Notes: generated from the sequence alone by a model not told the origin. A stretch of DNA of 64,000 nucleotides from Polycladomyces zharkentensis (GCF_016938855.1 NZ_JAFHAP010000004.1:124001-188000); one strand, 5' to 3'; positions 28,173 through 37,403 are shown, numbered from the stretch's first letter. Program-made: numbers and translations.

Positions 28173-28192
28173 ATATACCCCTATTCGTATAT
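28173..28192 (-). promoter_or_regulatory. Palindromic CsoR/CstR-type operator
   Basis: ATATAC-CCCTATTC-GTATAT: 6 bp perfect arms around an 8 nt centre containing CCC. Similar in form to the site in the copA promoter (ATACC ... GGTAT at 33529). It lies about 90 nt upstream of the rhodanese start, where the promoter is expected. Confidence 0.6.
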
Positions 28193-28409
28193 TAATGAAG
28201 CATCTGGATTCCCGTCAATGAAGACTCCGGAATGCCGCCGGTATGAAGAAAAAGGGCTTGCTCCCACTCCCCGGAAAAACTCCCGGTATCATCGCCGGGG
28301 ATTGTGAGAGGAGACTATTTCCAACCCGAAGCTGCTGTGTCATAAATGAAGGGAGGCCGCCCGCACAGAGGCTGACCTCCCACTTTTTCAGCTCGTTTCC
28401 TGTTGTTCT

Positions 28410-28712
28410 TTCTGTATGGAACGAATATGGACCTCGTTGAAACGGCCCCACCATTCGGGATCACTGATGGACACGGCGGGAACTGGCCGTAATCCGGTTT
28501 TTTTGCTTCCCGCAGCATTTCTTTGTGCATTTTTTCAATTGCGGAACCCGCTCCGCTCCAGTCCCGCGGAAGCGACAATGTCCGCGAACCTCCGCATCCC
28601 CGATATCCTTCCCGTTCCCCCGGAACGCTTGGAAAACCGCCTGACATACTCGTCGCCATTCCTCGTTTCTTTGCAAATCGGAAAAGACACGGATTTGTAC
28701 GGACGTGATCAA
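28410..28712 (-). pseudogene. Possible frameshifted small gene downstream of ccdA
   Basis: A TTG at 28712 with AAAGGAGCGG in front opens a frame reading ITSVQIRVFSDLQRNEEW. A plausible coding pattern then moves to a second frame after a run of five G (near 28620), with AIEKMHKEMLREAKK, and to a third after a run of seven A (near 28500), with SISDPEWWGRFNEVHIRS and a stop near 28410. Either a decayed gene of about 100 codons, sequencing errors in homopolymers, or chance. Product not recognised. Confidence 0.35.
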
Positions 28713-28745
28713 CCGCTCCTTTGAGCCGATTGAAAATCCCGCTTT

Positions 28746-29456
28746 TCACACCCCGACAAAGCCGCCGAACAGCTGGATCAGCCAAGTGGTAATCCGGGAC
28801 ATCTGGTTGAAATACAACAACACCCCCAAAACCACCATCACGCCCCCGCCCACTTTCATGATGCGTGCGGAGTGACGCAGAATCCACCGTGTCCGGCCCA
28901 GGAACATCGCCATGACAAAAAACGGGATGGCGAACCCGAGCGTGTAGGCGGTAATGTATCCGAGCCCCGCACCGGGGTCGGAAGCGGATAATGTTAATAC
29001 CGATGCCAAAATGGGACCGACACACGGTGTCCAGCCCGCGGCAAAACCGATTCCAATCAACGTCGAGCCGAGATAACCCATTTTCCGCCGCGAAATTTCC
29101 AGCCGTTTTTCCCGCATGAGAAAAGCGGGCTGAAAGATCCCCATCAAAAACAGGCCCATCACGGCGATCAGCACACCGCCCAGCATGCGGATCGTCTCTT
29201 TGTACGATTCGAACAACCGCCCCAGCCACGTCGCCGAAAAGCCGAGGACGTAAAAAATAATGGAAAATCCCAAGATGAAAAACAAGGTGTGCAACACGAC
29301 CGACCGCCGGACATCCGCCGTTCGTTTTTCTCTCAGCTCACTGACCGAGATCCCCGTGATGTAGGACAGGTACGACGGATACAACGGAAGACAACAGGGG
29401 GAGATGAACGAAAGCACACCCGCTCCGAACGCCAGCCACCACGACAATTCCGACAT
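28746..29456 (-). CDS. ccdA: Cytochrome c biogenesis protein CcdA
   Basis: 236 residues, six predicted membrane helices. Conserved cysteines in the helix-1 motif SFISPCCLPLYPSYLSYITG and in the second half, AAGWTPCVGPIL. Passes electrons from cytoplasmic thioredoxin to extracytoplasmic ResA/TlpA-type proteins. Start at 29456 follows GGAGGGATGAGT and lies 2 nt after the stop of the TlpA-like gene, so the pair is one unit. Confidence 0.92.
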   Translation of the reverse strand: MSELSWWLAFGAGVLSFISPCCLPLYPSYLSYITGISVSELREKRTADVRRSVVLHTLFFILGFSIIFYVLGFSATWLGRLFESYKETIRMLGGVLIAVMGLFLMGIFQPAFLMREKRLEISRRKMGYLGSTLIGIGFAAGWTPCVGPILASVLTLSASDPGAGLGYITAYTLGFAIPFFVMAMFLGRTRWILRHSARIMKVGGGVMVVLGVLLYFNQMSRITTWLIQLFGGFVGV

Positions 29457-29458
29457 AC

Positions 29459-30073
29459 TCATCCCTCCGGTTGGATCAGCGAATCCAGCACGTTCGTCAC
29501 TTCCTTCTGGGTTACGGCACCTGTTTTGTTCCACACGATGACACCGTTGGCATCCACGATATAGGTGGTCGGAATAGCCAGGATCGAATAGATTTCCGCC
29601 ACTTCTCCCGTTTCATCCTTCAGCACGGGGAAGGTCAGCTTGTGCTGCCGGAGATATTGGGCGACGCGTTCTTCATTTGTTTCCTCTCTGGTGAGATTCA
29701 CCATGAAAAAGTCCACACGATTCCCGTAACGCTTGTACATGGACTGCAAAATCGGCATCTCCTCACGGCATGGCGGGCACCACGTCGCCCAAAAGTTGAT
29801 CAATGCGGGCTTGCCGTTCCGTTTGGCCAGATCCATCGTCTGCCCGTTCAACGTTTGCAAGGCAAAAACGGGAGCGGTATCCCCTTTTTGCAAACCCGTA
29901 TCCTTTTGGGGAGTCGTTGGTGTTACCTCTGCCTGATTCCTGGGGGGCGTTGACGACTGTACCATCCTCTCGGAACGATCCTGTTTTCCACCGTACCAAA
30001 CGGCCCCGATCAACGCTGCAACGATCAACAGCCCGATCAGGCCGTTTTGCCAAGCTTGAGGTTGTCCTTTCAA
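29459..30073 (-). CDS. TlpA/ResA-like thiol-disulfide oxidoreductase
   Basis: About 204 residues: N-terminal membrane anchor (about 11-28), a low-complexity linker, then a thioredoxin fold with WATWCPPCREEMP and cis-Pro AIPTTYIV. Start is TTG 30073 with AAGGAGGTGAAGCCG in front; the GTG 9 nt upstream is inside that site. Direct partner of CcdA downstream. Either cytochrome c maturation or another exported thiol substrate. Confidence 0.87.
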   Translation of the reverse strand: MKGQPQAWQNGLIGLLIVAALIGAVWYGGKQDRSERMVQSSTPPRNQAEVTPTTPQKDTGLQKGDTAPVFALQTLNGQTMDLAKRNGKPALINFWATWCPPCREEMPILQSMYKRYGNRVDFFMVNLTREETNEERVAQYLRQHKLTFPVLKDETGEVAEIYSILAIPTTYIVDANGVIVWNKTGAVTQKEVTNVLDSLIQPEG

Positions 30074-30414
30074 CGGCTTCACCTCCTTATCTCACCAGGG
30101 CGTGTCAGAAACGGATACGACCGAAAGTGCGTCTTTTCCCTTTTCGTCCCCGATTCACAAGGGGAATCCGATCCATACCATCGTCCGCACCACTTTTCCG
30201 GCTCATTTACCTGGCCCCTGCAAGTAAAAAACCGGCAGCGCAGACGGGCATAGTACGCTTCGCTCAGAGGAAATCCCGGACTTTCCCCGGGACATCCCCT
30301 GTTACCAGTATATCGCAGGAATCTACGTAACTTGCCCGAAAAGGGGAGAACAAGAAAAAAGGGGGAGCATCCCCCGAACCTTACACACAAAGACCGGCGA
30401 GAATACTTCATCCG
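30074..30414. other. Intergenic region between tlpA-like gene and copZ
   Basis: No gene. Contains the copZ-side terminator (30353-30377). Further left is a stretch in which CGGGCATAGTACGCTTCGCT (about 30246) resembles CGGGCAAAGTACGCTCCGC at 18803, perhaps a degenerate relative of the repeat families. Confidence 0.5.
30353..30377 (-). terminator. Intrinsic terminator of the copA-csoR-copZ operon
   Basis: Minus strand GGGGGATGCTCCCCC followed by TTTTTTCTTG, about 40 nt past the copZ stop. Confidence 0.88.
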
Positions 30415-30621
30415 TCACACGACATCATAGCCCTGGTCTTCGATCGCTTCTTTCATTTGCGCCACCGTCGCCCGGTTCTCATCGTACCAAACGGTGACGT
30501 TTTTCTCGTTGAGATTGACTTCCGCCCGCTCTACTCCCGTCAATTTTTTGAGTGCGCCTTCGACAGCCTGTTTGCAGTGATCGCACGACATACCTTCCAC
30601 TTGGAGCGTAACCGTTTGCAT
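30415..30621 (-). CDS. copZ: Copper chaperone CopZ
   Basis: 68-residue single HMA domain with the Cu(I)-binding motif MSCDHC (Cys13, Cys16). Delivers copper to CopA. Third gene after copA and csoR, 13 nt from csoR. Confidence 0.95.
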   Translation of the reverse strand: MQTVTLQVEGMSCDHCKQAVEGALKKLTGVERAEVNLNEKNVTVWYDENRATVAQMKEAIEDQGYDVV

Positions 30622-30634
30622 CGTCAGATCCTCC

Positions 30635-30961
30635 TCACTTTTTCATCAGTTTGTGAACAGTGGTCAACAATTCTTCGATCACCGCGAGATCGCCTTCCTG
30701 AATCCGCTCGACCACACAGCTTTTCATATGTCCTTCCAACAACAGCTTGCTCACGCCGTTCAAAGCGGATTGGATCGCCGCAATCTGATTCAGCACATCA
30801 TCACAATAGGTGTCGTTCTCGATCATGCGGCGTACCCCCCGCACCTGCCCCTCAATGCGGTTCAAACGGGTGATGAGATTGTTTTTGAATGTTTCCGTAT
30901 GATGACTGTTCCGTGACGGCTTCGACACGTGGGGTTCCCGGCTCGCATCCGTCCTGTCCAT
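30635..30961 (-). CDS. csoR: Copper-sensing repressor CsoR
   Basis: 108 residues, all-helical. Has the complete Cu(I) ligand set: Cys in TYCDDVLNQ, and His and Cys in EGHMKSC (H-x-x-x-C). This separates it from the CstR-type paralogue at 27394. Predicted to bind the palindrome in the copA promoter and release on Cu(I). Lies between copA and copZ; a second ACTATACTATACCCC segment just upstream (30988-31002) may allow separate expression. Confidence 0.95.
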   Translation of the reverse strand: MDRTDASREPHVSKPSRNSHHTETFKNNLITRLNRIEGQVRGVRRMIENDTYCDDVLNQIAAIQSALNGVSKLLLEGHMKSCVVERIQEGDLAVIEELLTTVHKLMKK

Positions 30962-30993
30962 CTCATCGATCTCCTTTCTCCATTTTCACTATA

Positions 30994-33438
30994 CTATACC
31001 CCCTCCCCCCTTGGAAAGAAGAGAGCATCGCCAAGAGAAGGCCGTTTTGCCCGTTGCAGGCGAAGCGCGTTCAGTACGACTGACACCGAGCTGAAGGCCA
31101 TTGCCGCTCCCGCCAGCCAGGGTGCCAACCATCCGGCAGCGGCCACCGGAATGCCGACGGCATTGTAGACCAAGGCCCAAAACAGGTTTTGCCGGATGTT
31201 CCTCACCGTCAAACGGCTGATGACGAGCGCATCGACGATGCCGTTCAGGTCACCGCGCATCAATGTGATATCCGCTGCTTCCATGGCCACGTCGGTACCC
31301 GTCCCGATCGCCATACCCACGTCCGCTGCCGCCAAAGCGGGAGCATCGTTGATACCGTCGCCCACCATGGCCACTTTTTTCCCTTCCGCCTGCAACTGTT
31401 TGACCGTTTCCGCTTTTCCTTCGGGCAACACTTCCGCGATGACCCGTCCGATCCCCACTTCATGGGCAATGGCTTGAGCGGTACGTGCATTGTCTCCCGT
31501 GAGCAGAACCACTTCCAGTCCCATCGCCTTCAGGCGTGCAATCGCTTGTCGGGAAGAGGGTTTCACCGGATCGGCCACTGCGAGCGCACCGGCATATTTA
31601 CCGTCAATTGCCGTCAGGATGGCCGTTTTCCCTTTTTCCTCCCACTTTTGCAACATGGGTTCCGCCGCGGAAAAATCCACATCGTGCCGTTCCATCCATT
31701 GACGATTGCCGATCCACACATCGTGCCCGCTCACTTGGGCACGAATCCCGTGACCGGGCACGGCTTCAAAGAATTCCACTGCCGGAAGCCCCTCTCCTTG
31801 TTCATCGACACCGGCCACCACCGCTTGGGCCAGCGGGTGTTCCGACCTCTTCTCCGCCGCGGCCACCAGGCGCAACCATTCGTGTTTGTCCCACGGCTCC
31901 TCCGCTATCGCATCCGTCAATACCGGTTTTCCCTCCGTAACCGTACCCGTTTTGTCCAACACCACCGTTTGAACGCGGTGGGCCGTTTCCAGATGCTCGC
32001 CGCTTTTGAACAAAACCCCCCATTCTGCGGCTCGTCCCGATCCCGCCATGATCGAAGTGGGTGTGGCCAATCCCAATGCGCAGGGGCAAGCGATGACCAG
32101 CACTGCGATCGCTTTTTCCAGGGCGGAGGCGAATAGACCCGGTTCCAACCAAACGTACCACAAACCAAACGTGACCAACGCAATTCCGACGACAATCGGC
32201 ACAAACACGCCCGAGACGGCGTCAGCGATGCGCTGGATGGGTGCCTTGGCCGCTTGGGCTTCTTCCACCACCCGGATGATCTGTGCCAGCACCGTGTCTT
32301 TCCCGACTTGCGTGGCCCGCAAAGTCAACGCGCCATTTCCGTTGACCGTACCGCCGATCACCTGATCCCCTTTCGTTTTCTTTACGGGAATACTTTCTCC
32401 CGTCAACATCGACTCATCCACGGAGGAGGCGCCTTCCGTCACTTCGCCATCCACCGGTACCTGCTCTCCCGGCTTGATGAGCACTTGATCGCCAACCTTC
32501 ACTTCGGCAGCGGGAATGCGCAGTTCCTTTCCATCCCGGATGACCGTCGCCATTTTCGGCTGCAGATTCATCAATTTGCGGATCGCTTCCGACGTATGCC
32601 CCTTGGCCCGGGCTTCCAACCACTTGCCGAGGAGAATCAAGGTGATCAGCACAGCACTCGTTTCATAGTACAACTCGGCATGACCGCCTCCCATGGTGCG
32701 AAGTGTCTGAATCAGACTGTAAAAATAAGCGGCCGACGTACCGAGAGCGACCAGCACATCCATGTTGGCACTGCGGTTGCGCAATGCTTTGTATGCTCCT
32801 TTGTAAAACTGCCATCCGATCCCCAGTTGGATCGGTGTGGCCAGAATCAGTTGAACCCATGGATTCATCAACAGCTCCGGTACCCACAGGAAAGAGAGAA
32901 ATGCGAAATGTCCCGCCATCGCCCACAACAACGGCAGCGACAGCAGCGCAGACCAGATAAATTGACGTTTGCGCCGGATCATGTCCGACTGCCGATGGTC
33001 ACGGTCTTCCGGTTGTTCCGAACGGAGTCTGGCCTGATAACCCAGCTGTTCCACTTTTCGGATCAAATCATCCGTGTTCACCGATTCGGGGGAATAGGTC
33101 ACCCGCGCCGTCTCTGTCGCCAGGTTGACATGGGCTTCCCACACGCCCGGTATGCGGGACAACCCTTTTTCAATGCGGGCGGCACACGCAGCGCATGTCA
33201 TTCCCGTGATAGCCAGATCGACGGACTCCTTTACCGTCCCGTAACCCAACGCTTCGATTTTTTCCTCGATTTTCCCCACATCCAGCTGTCCCGGATCATA
33301 ATGGATCGTCGCTTGTTCCGTTACCAGATTGACGTTGGCATCCTTTATCCCTTCCAGGCGTTTCAACCCTTTTTCAATCCGATTGGCGCATGCGGCGCAT
33401 GTCATTCCCGTAATTCGCACCACGACTTGCTTTTCCAC
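30994..33438 (-). CDS. copA: Copper-exporting P1B-type ATPase
   Basis: About 814 residues. Two N-terminal HMA domains, each with GMTCAAC (near residues 12 and 79), eight membrane helices, transport motif CPC in [11 protein letters not shown], phosphorylation site DKTGT (near 495) and hinge [10 protein letters not shown]. Exports Cu(I). Probable start is GTG 33438, 8 nt after GAGG; an ATG 6 nt upstream is too close to it. First gene of the copper operon. Confidence 0.96.
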   Translation of the reverse strand: MEKQVVVRITGMTCAACANRIEKGLKRLEGIKDANVNLVTEQATIHYDPGQLDVGKIEEKIEALGYGTVKESVDLAITGMTCAACAARIEKGLSRIPGVWEAHVNLATETARVTYSPESVNTDDLIRKVEQLGYQARLRSEQPEDRDHRQSDMIRRKRQFIWSALLSLPLLWAMAGHFAFLSFLWVPELLMNPWVQLILATPIQLGIGWQFYKGAYKALRNRSANMDVLVALGTSAAYFYSLIQTLRTMGGGHAELYYETSAVLITLILLGKWLEARAKGHTSEAIRKLMNLQPKMATVIRDGKELRIPAAEVKVGDQVLIKPGEQVPVDGEVTEGASSVDESMLTGESIPVKKTKGDQVIGGTVNGNGALTLRATQVGKDTVLAQIIRVVEEAQAAKAPIQRIADAVSGVFVPIVVGIALVTFGLWYVWLEPGLFASALEKAIAVLVIACPCALGLATPTSIMAGSGRAAEWGVLFKSGEHLETAHRVQTVVLDKTGTVTEGKPVLTDAIAEEPWDKHEWLRLVAAAEKRSEHPLAQAVVAGVDEQGEGLPAVEFFEAVPGHGIRAQVSGHDVWIGNRQWMERHDVDFSAAEPMLQKWEEKGKTAILTAIDGKYAGALAVADPVKPSSRQAIARLKAMGLEVVLLTGDNARTAQAIAHEVGIGRVIAEVLPEGKAETVKQLQAEGKKVAMVGDGINDAPALAAADVGMAIGTGTDVAMEAADITLMRGDLNGIVDALVISRLTVRNIRQNLFWALVYNAVGIPVAAAGWLAPWLAGAAMAFSSVSVVLNALRLQRAKRPSLGDALFFPRGEGV

Positions 33439-33520
33439 GTTCATCACCTCAACAGGATACCGGGAATCCGTATCCTCGATCGGTTATATCCCCTTGTGTT
33501 GTCCCTGTAATCTTAATCGT

Positions 33521-33550
33521 ATTATACTATACCTCCCTATGGTATGTAAA
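33521..33550 (-). promoter_or_regulatory. copA promoter with CsoR-type operator
   Basis: Minus strand -35 TTTACA (33550-33545), 18 nt spacer, -10 TATAAT (33526-33521). The spacer is occupied by ATACC-TCCCTAT-GGTAT (33529-33545), perfect 5 bp arms around a C-rich centre, the usual form of CsoR operators. CsoR bound here would hide the promoter. Confidence 0.8.
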
Positions 33551-33669
33551 GAAAAGTGAGATGACATGGATACTCTTTCGTTCTCCTTCACCAATTCCGT
33601 TACAATGGAAACGGGATATCAAACCTATTATTACGGATGTATGTAAATGGATGGAAAAAGGGAGATACG

Positions 33670-34245
33670 ATGGTTTCATACTGGGTGGATCGATTTATCG
33701 ACTGGGGATGGTGGGCTGTTCTGGTCAGCATCGCGGTCAACGGCGGTATCAATTTGATCGGGTTTCTGCCTTCCGTCGCGATTACTGCGGCCAATACACT
33801 CGTTTGGGGTCCCTGGCTGGGGGGAATCGTGTCGTGGTTGGGGGAAATGCTGGGCTCAGCTGCTGCTTTTTTTCTGTATCGATTTGGGGTGAAAAAAGCG
33901 GGCCTCACCCGGCACCGGGATTGGAAATGGGTTCGTTCTCTCAACCGGATGACCCGACAGCAGCAACTGCTTTCCCTGATCCTGATACGGATCACCCCGT
34001 TCGTCCCATCCGGGTTGGTCAACATGGCAACTGCCCTGACCACCATTCCCGTGTGGATCTTTTTGTCAGCGACCGCCGTGGGAAAAATCCCATCCATCTC
34101 ACTTGAGGTGCTGATCAGTTATGACTTGATCCACGTGGAATCCAACTATTTCCGATTGGGCATCACATTGATCGTACTGACACTGGGATTCTACATTTGG
34201 AAACGGGGACGTCGGCCGAAGGTCCCACCAAACGAAGCCAAATGA
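33670..34245 (+). CDS. VTT (DedA/TVP38-type) membrane protein
   Basis: 191 residues with the SNARE-associated/VTT domain pattern: re-entrant segments around PSVAITAANTLVWGPWLGG and FVPSGLVNMATALTTIP, several helices and a short basic C-tail. Members act as lipid scramblases or flippases; substrate unknown. Start at 33670 follows GGGAGATACG; the upstream frame lacks a ribosome binding site. Divergent from copA. Confidence 0.8.
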   Translation: MVSYWVDRFIDWGWWAVLVSIAVNGGINLIGFLPSVAITAANTLVWGPWLGGIVSWLGEMLGSAAAFFLYRFGVKKAGLTRHRDWKWVRSLNRMTRQQQLLSLILIRITPFVPSGLVNMATALTTIPVWIFLSATAVGKIPSISLEVLISYDLIHVESNYFRLGITLIVLTLGFYIWKRGRRPKVPPNEAK

Positions 34246-34448
34246 TCAACATGTACAGACTGCCGACAGATTTTCGCAAACAACGTTTGTTCTGTATCCT
34301 TCGTTTAGAGGGTGAGCCTGCTTCCCTTTCGCTCCCTTGCGTTTCAAGGCGTTTGCGGGAAACAGGCCAACCCGTTCCTCTCAAGAATGACCGAACCAGC
34401 TATGTCGCTTGGCCGGGAGGCGTCTTTCGACCCCCATGTTTTGCTTGA
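34246..34448. repeat. Convergent gap with degenerate M-family copy (34318-34374)
   Basis: Plus strand: CTTCCCTTTCGCTCCCTTGC then TTTCAAGGCGTTTGCGGGAAACAGGCCAACCC. It parallels the M core (TTCCCTCTCGCTCC ... CTCAAAGGTCGCTCGTGGGAAAACGGCCACCC) with several changes. No gene or clear terminator in this gap. Confidence 0.55.
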
Positions 34449-35081
34449 TTAACCCATCATCCCCGTCACAAACGGATTGGACGCCTGCTCACGGCCAATC
34501 GAGGTGGCAGGACCATGTCCGGGATAGACTTGTGTCTCCTCCGGCATTTCCATCAGCACATCGTGTATGGAGCGCATCAATGTTTCATAATTGCCACCCG
34601 GAAGGTCAGTACGACCGATCGATCCGGCAAACAAGACGTCGCCGCTGAACACCTGATCATCCAAATGAAACGTCACACTGCCCGGTGAATGACCCGGTGT
34701 ATGGTAGACGCGGAATTCCCTGCTAATCAATTTCAATGTTTCCCCGCCTTCCAACAAATAATCCGCCGGGTTACAGCGAATCAGCTCCAATCCCGGAAAC
34801 AAGCTGGAGCCGTTTTTTTGCGGATCGGTCAACCAATCCGCTTCCGCACGATGCAAATAGACCGGTGCACCCGTTGCCGCGCGTACGGCTTCCACTCCGC
34901 CGATATGGTCAAAATGCGCATGGGTCAACAAAATCGCCCGCACTTTCAATTGTTCCGCCTGCACCCATTCCAGCACCGGATCGGGACCCATGCCCGGATC
35001 GATCACCACTGCTTCCGATTCTTCGTACAACACATAGCAATTGGTGGCTACGGGACCGAGCGTAAAGGAACGAACGTTCAT
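34449..35081 (-). CDS. MBL-fold metallohydrolase (glyoxalase II-like, YqgX type)
   Basis: 210 residues. Metal motif THAHFDHIGG, further ligands in HTPGHSPGSV, GDVLFAGSIGRTD and YPGHGP. This short form lacks the C-terminal HAGH domain of true glyoxalase II, like B. subtilis YqgX. Substrate not known; in a bacillithiol-using cell, acyl-bacillithiol hydrolysis is possible. Confidence 0.88.
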   Translation of the reverse strand: MNVRSFTLGPVATNCYVLYEESEAVVIDPGMGPDPVLEWVQAEQLKVRAILLTHAHFDHIGGVEAVRAATGAPVYLHRAEADWLTDPQKNGSSLFPGLELIRCNPADYLLEGGETLKLISREFRVYHTPGHSPGSVTFHLDDQVFSGDVLFAGSIGRTDLPGGNYETLMRSIHDVLMEMPEETQVYPGHGPATSIGREQASNPFVTGMMG

Positions 35082-35339
35082 TTTCCTCCCCCTTCCCCAT
35101 GGATGGACTTATTCTATTATTTTATCCCGAATTGTCGGAGCAGACACGTTTTACCATGAAAAATGACAAGAAAGACCGGCCAAGCCCGTTTGCCGGCACA
35201 TGGGCAACTTCCCTTATTTACGATATCGATACCGGCCTCGTTCGAAAACCATGTTCCTTTACGGGTGCATACATCGGATCTGGTTTCTGCGGATACACTA
35301 ACGACAACCGATCACGCTCACGGAAAGGAAGGAACACCA

Positions 35340-35915
35340 TTGATCCGTCTGTTGTTCATCATGTGTACGTTCGGTCTTTTGACCTTCGGATGTCAGCCGG
35401 CCAATAAGCCGCCGGCCAACCAAGCGGCACCGCCGCCCAACATCCCCGAAACCATCCGTGTCAAACAAACGGCGCCGGAATCCGGCCGGCCCGCCAATCC
35501 GCAAGCGATCGCCCGCAGATTGACGCAGATAGCCACCAGCCAGCCGCAGGTACGCGGAGCTACGGCCGTCGTTGCAGGGCGGTATACAGTTGTGGGCATT
35601 GATGTCGATCCCGCATTGGATCGCGGGCGCGTTGGCACCATCAAATATTCTGTCGCCCAGGCTCTTCGTAAAGACCCCTATGGTGCGCATGCGCTGGTTA
35701 CCGCCGATGTGGATCTGGTGCAACGATTGCGCGAATTGAGCGAAGACGTTCGCCAGGGTCGACCGGCCGTCGGAGTGGCGCAGGAGTTGGCCGAAATCGT
35801 CAACCGTTTGATGCCGCAACCGTCCAAAACCGTTCCCAAACGGGAACAGCAGAACACCAAGATCAATCAGGAAAAAATCGATCAATCTCCGTCCGCGCCT
35901 TCCCCCAGGCGGTGA
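35340..35915 (+). CDS. YhcN/YlaJ-family sporulation lipoprotein
   Basis: About 191 residues. Lipoprotein signal LLFIMCTFGLLTFGC with a lipobox-like LTFGC, then a proline-rich linker and a YhcN/YlaJ domain (GRYTVVGIDVDP ... VTADVDLVQRLRELSEDV). Start is TTG 35340 with GGAAGGAACACCA in front; the longer frame upstream has no ribosome binding site. Proteins of this family are found in the spore membrane or cortex and affect germination. Confidence 0.8.
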   Translation: MIRLLFIMCTFGLLTFGCQPANKPPANQAAPPPNIPETIRVKQTAPESGRPANPQAIARRLTQIATSQPQVRGATAVVAGRYTVVGIDVDPALDRGRVGTIKYSVAQALRKDPYGAHALVTADVDLVQRLRELSEDVRQGRPAVGVAQELAEIVNRLMPQPSKTVPKREQQNTKINQEKIDQSPSAPSPRR

Positions 35916-35988
35916 GGGAGATTTCCCATTCAAAAAATGGACCGTTCCGTCGAGCAACCCGAAGCACCGGACACGGTCCTTTTCCCTC

Positions 35989-36297
35989 TCACAAACGGAA
36001 TATCAGGTAATCAAACAGCAGGTAAGACAGGACGGGGATGACCACACTGATCAGGATCAATGTCCGCGGCGGGCGCTTCACCTGCATCACTGCATTGATC
36101 ACGGCATGGACCATCAGTAAAATCACCATCGCCGCCGCCAACATGCCCGCCACCATCCATCCCGACGGTCTGGACGCTTGGTCCATGAATGCGTGTACCT
36201 CTTGGAAAAACGCCCACATGCTCACCACCGGACCGATGGTGACAAACGCCACCACGTTCACCAGCCAAAACACGATGTTTCCCCAACGGCGTGCCAA
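35989..36297 (-). CDS. Small membrane protein of unknown function
   Basis: 102 residues, three predicted helices (NIVFWLVNVVAFVTIGPVV; WMVAGMLAAAMVILLMVHAV; LILISVVIPVLSYLLFDYL). TTG start with GAGGGGGAGACGAG in front, 17 nt after the next gene's stop, so co-transcribed with it. No family recognised. Confidence 0.65.
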   Translation of the reverse strand: MARRWGNIVFWLVNVVAFVTIGPVVSMWAFFQEVHAFMDQASRPSGWMVAGMLAAAMVILLMVHAVINAVMQVKRPPRTLILISVVIPVLSYLLFDYLIFRL

Positions 36298-36313
36298 CTC
36301 GTCTCCCCCTCAA

Positions 36314-36778
36314 TCAAGATTCTCCGTCGTTTTTCAACGCACTCATCACTTGGTTGTCCAACTTAGCTGCAGCGTCTTCGTCGTAGGTTTTTATATAGGT
36401 GGGTTCTTGATCGATTTTGGCTCCGTAAAACATCACATCACGCACCGCTGTCACGTTCACTTCCACTTTGGCCAGTTTGATCTGAACATTGGCCATCGGC
36501 TTCTCCACCACACGCGCTTTTCCCTCGATCGCATAAGTGGAACCGGCGCCGATCAGCGTGATACTCACATCCGGGTTGACCTCGATGTTTTCCACGATAC
36601 GGGAACGCTGACCCACTGCAAACCGGATTTGGTTCGGATTGGGCGCGTATACCCAGGATACGGCGTGGACGCTGGGCGCTTTCGTTTCCACGTCCACAGT
36701 GGCCAACAACACATATTGTTCCTTCTGCAACTTGGCCAGCAACGCTTCAGGCAATGCATTCGCCACCTGATCCGACAT
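36314..36778 (-). CDS. Pyridoxamine 5'-phosphate oxidase-like flavin-binding fold protein
   Basis: 154 residues with the split-barrel pattern: LLATVDVETKAPSVHAVSWVY, RSRIVENIEVNPDVSITLIG and YAIEGKARVVEKPM. A general stress or FMN/F420-binding role is possible; key active-site residues of PdxH are not evident. Precedes the small membrane protein in one unit. Confidence 0.72.
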   Translation of the reverse strand: MSDQVANALPEALLAKLQKEQYVLLATVDVETKAPSVHAVSWVYAPNPNQIRFAVGQRSRIVENIEVNPDVSITLIGAGSTYAIEGKARVVEKPMANVQIKLAKVEVNVTAVRDVMFYGAKIDQEPTYIKTYDEDAAAKLDNQVMSALKNDGES

Positions 36779-36971
36779 CTGTATCTCCTCCTTGCTTCCT
36801 TATTCGCTGTAGCTGATCGCACCGGCGGAGAATGTTTCGAGGCCCCCAACCGGATTTTCATTTCCCCTACTTGAACATGCCGCTTGTGCGGGATTGTATA
36901 CGATGCTGGACGACATCAGCATACACGAGAAAAAAGCTGGTAACAACCCTCATCATCCTTTTCTCGACATG

Positions 36972-37000
36972 TAAAAACAGCTGCCGTCGGGCAGCTGTGA
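36972..37000 (-). terminator. Terminator of the 40-residue acidic peptide gene
   Basis: Minus strand ACAGCTGCC / GGCAGCTGT stem with CGAC loop followed by TTTTA. About 30 nt past the stop at 37028. Confidence 0.85.
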
Positions 37001-37027
37001 GTTATCGCCGGAACCCTATCTTTTTCA

Positions 37028-37150
37028 TCAATCATCCCATTCGACTTCGATCCCGTCATCACCGATTTCGATCTCAACCCCACCAATCTCGAGCTCCAGT
37101 TCACCGTCTTCCAATTCAATTTCCATGCCTTTTTCTTTGTTCGGGTCCAT
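37028..37150 (-). CDS. 40-residue highly acidic protein, unknown
   Basis: Below usual length limits but well framed: ATG at 37150 with AAAGGAATGATTGATC in front and a strong terminator right after the stop. Composition is extreme, with alternating E/I/L and E/D blocks (MEIELEDGELELE, GGVEIEIGDDGIEVEW), giving an amphipathic beta pattern with a very low pI. No family recognised. It could bind a basic partner or metal ions; that is speculation. Confidence 0.65.
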   Translation of the reverse strand: MDPNKEKGMEIELEDGELELEIGGVEIEIGDDGIEVEWDD

Positions 37151-37299
37151 GATCAATCATTCCTTTCTTCCTGCATTCGAAGACTCCGACAAATAGTATA
37201 TACGAAACAATCATGATATTCAGTTACAATTTGTTATCAACCATGATGGCTTTCAACATTTCCTGGGTTGAAGAACCGAAAATATGATACACTGTCCAT

Positions 37300-37348
37300 G
37301 AAAACAAAAATGGGCCCGTCAGTTTGCGAAAGGATGACAAACGGGCCT
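37300..37348 (-). terminator. Terminator-like hairpin next to R repeat copy 2
   Basis: Minus strand GGCCCGTTTGTCATC ... CAAACTGACGGGCC followed by CATTTTTGTTTTC. No gene ends here on the minus strand; the only thing upstream on that strand is the R repeat, which suggests the repeat itself is transcribed. Confidence 0.6.
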
Positions 37349-37403
37349 GATTGCGGTTGGTACGTGACTGGGACCCCGCGGCTCCAAGAACCAGAGGCAG
37401 CAG

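Noticed and set aside
28315-29229. 304-codon frame overlapping ccdA on the same strand
   Set aside because: Out of frame with ccdA for most of its length; only its left part was used as evidence for a frameshifted gene.
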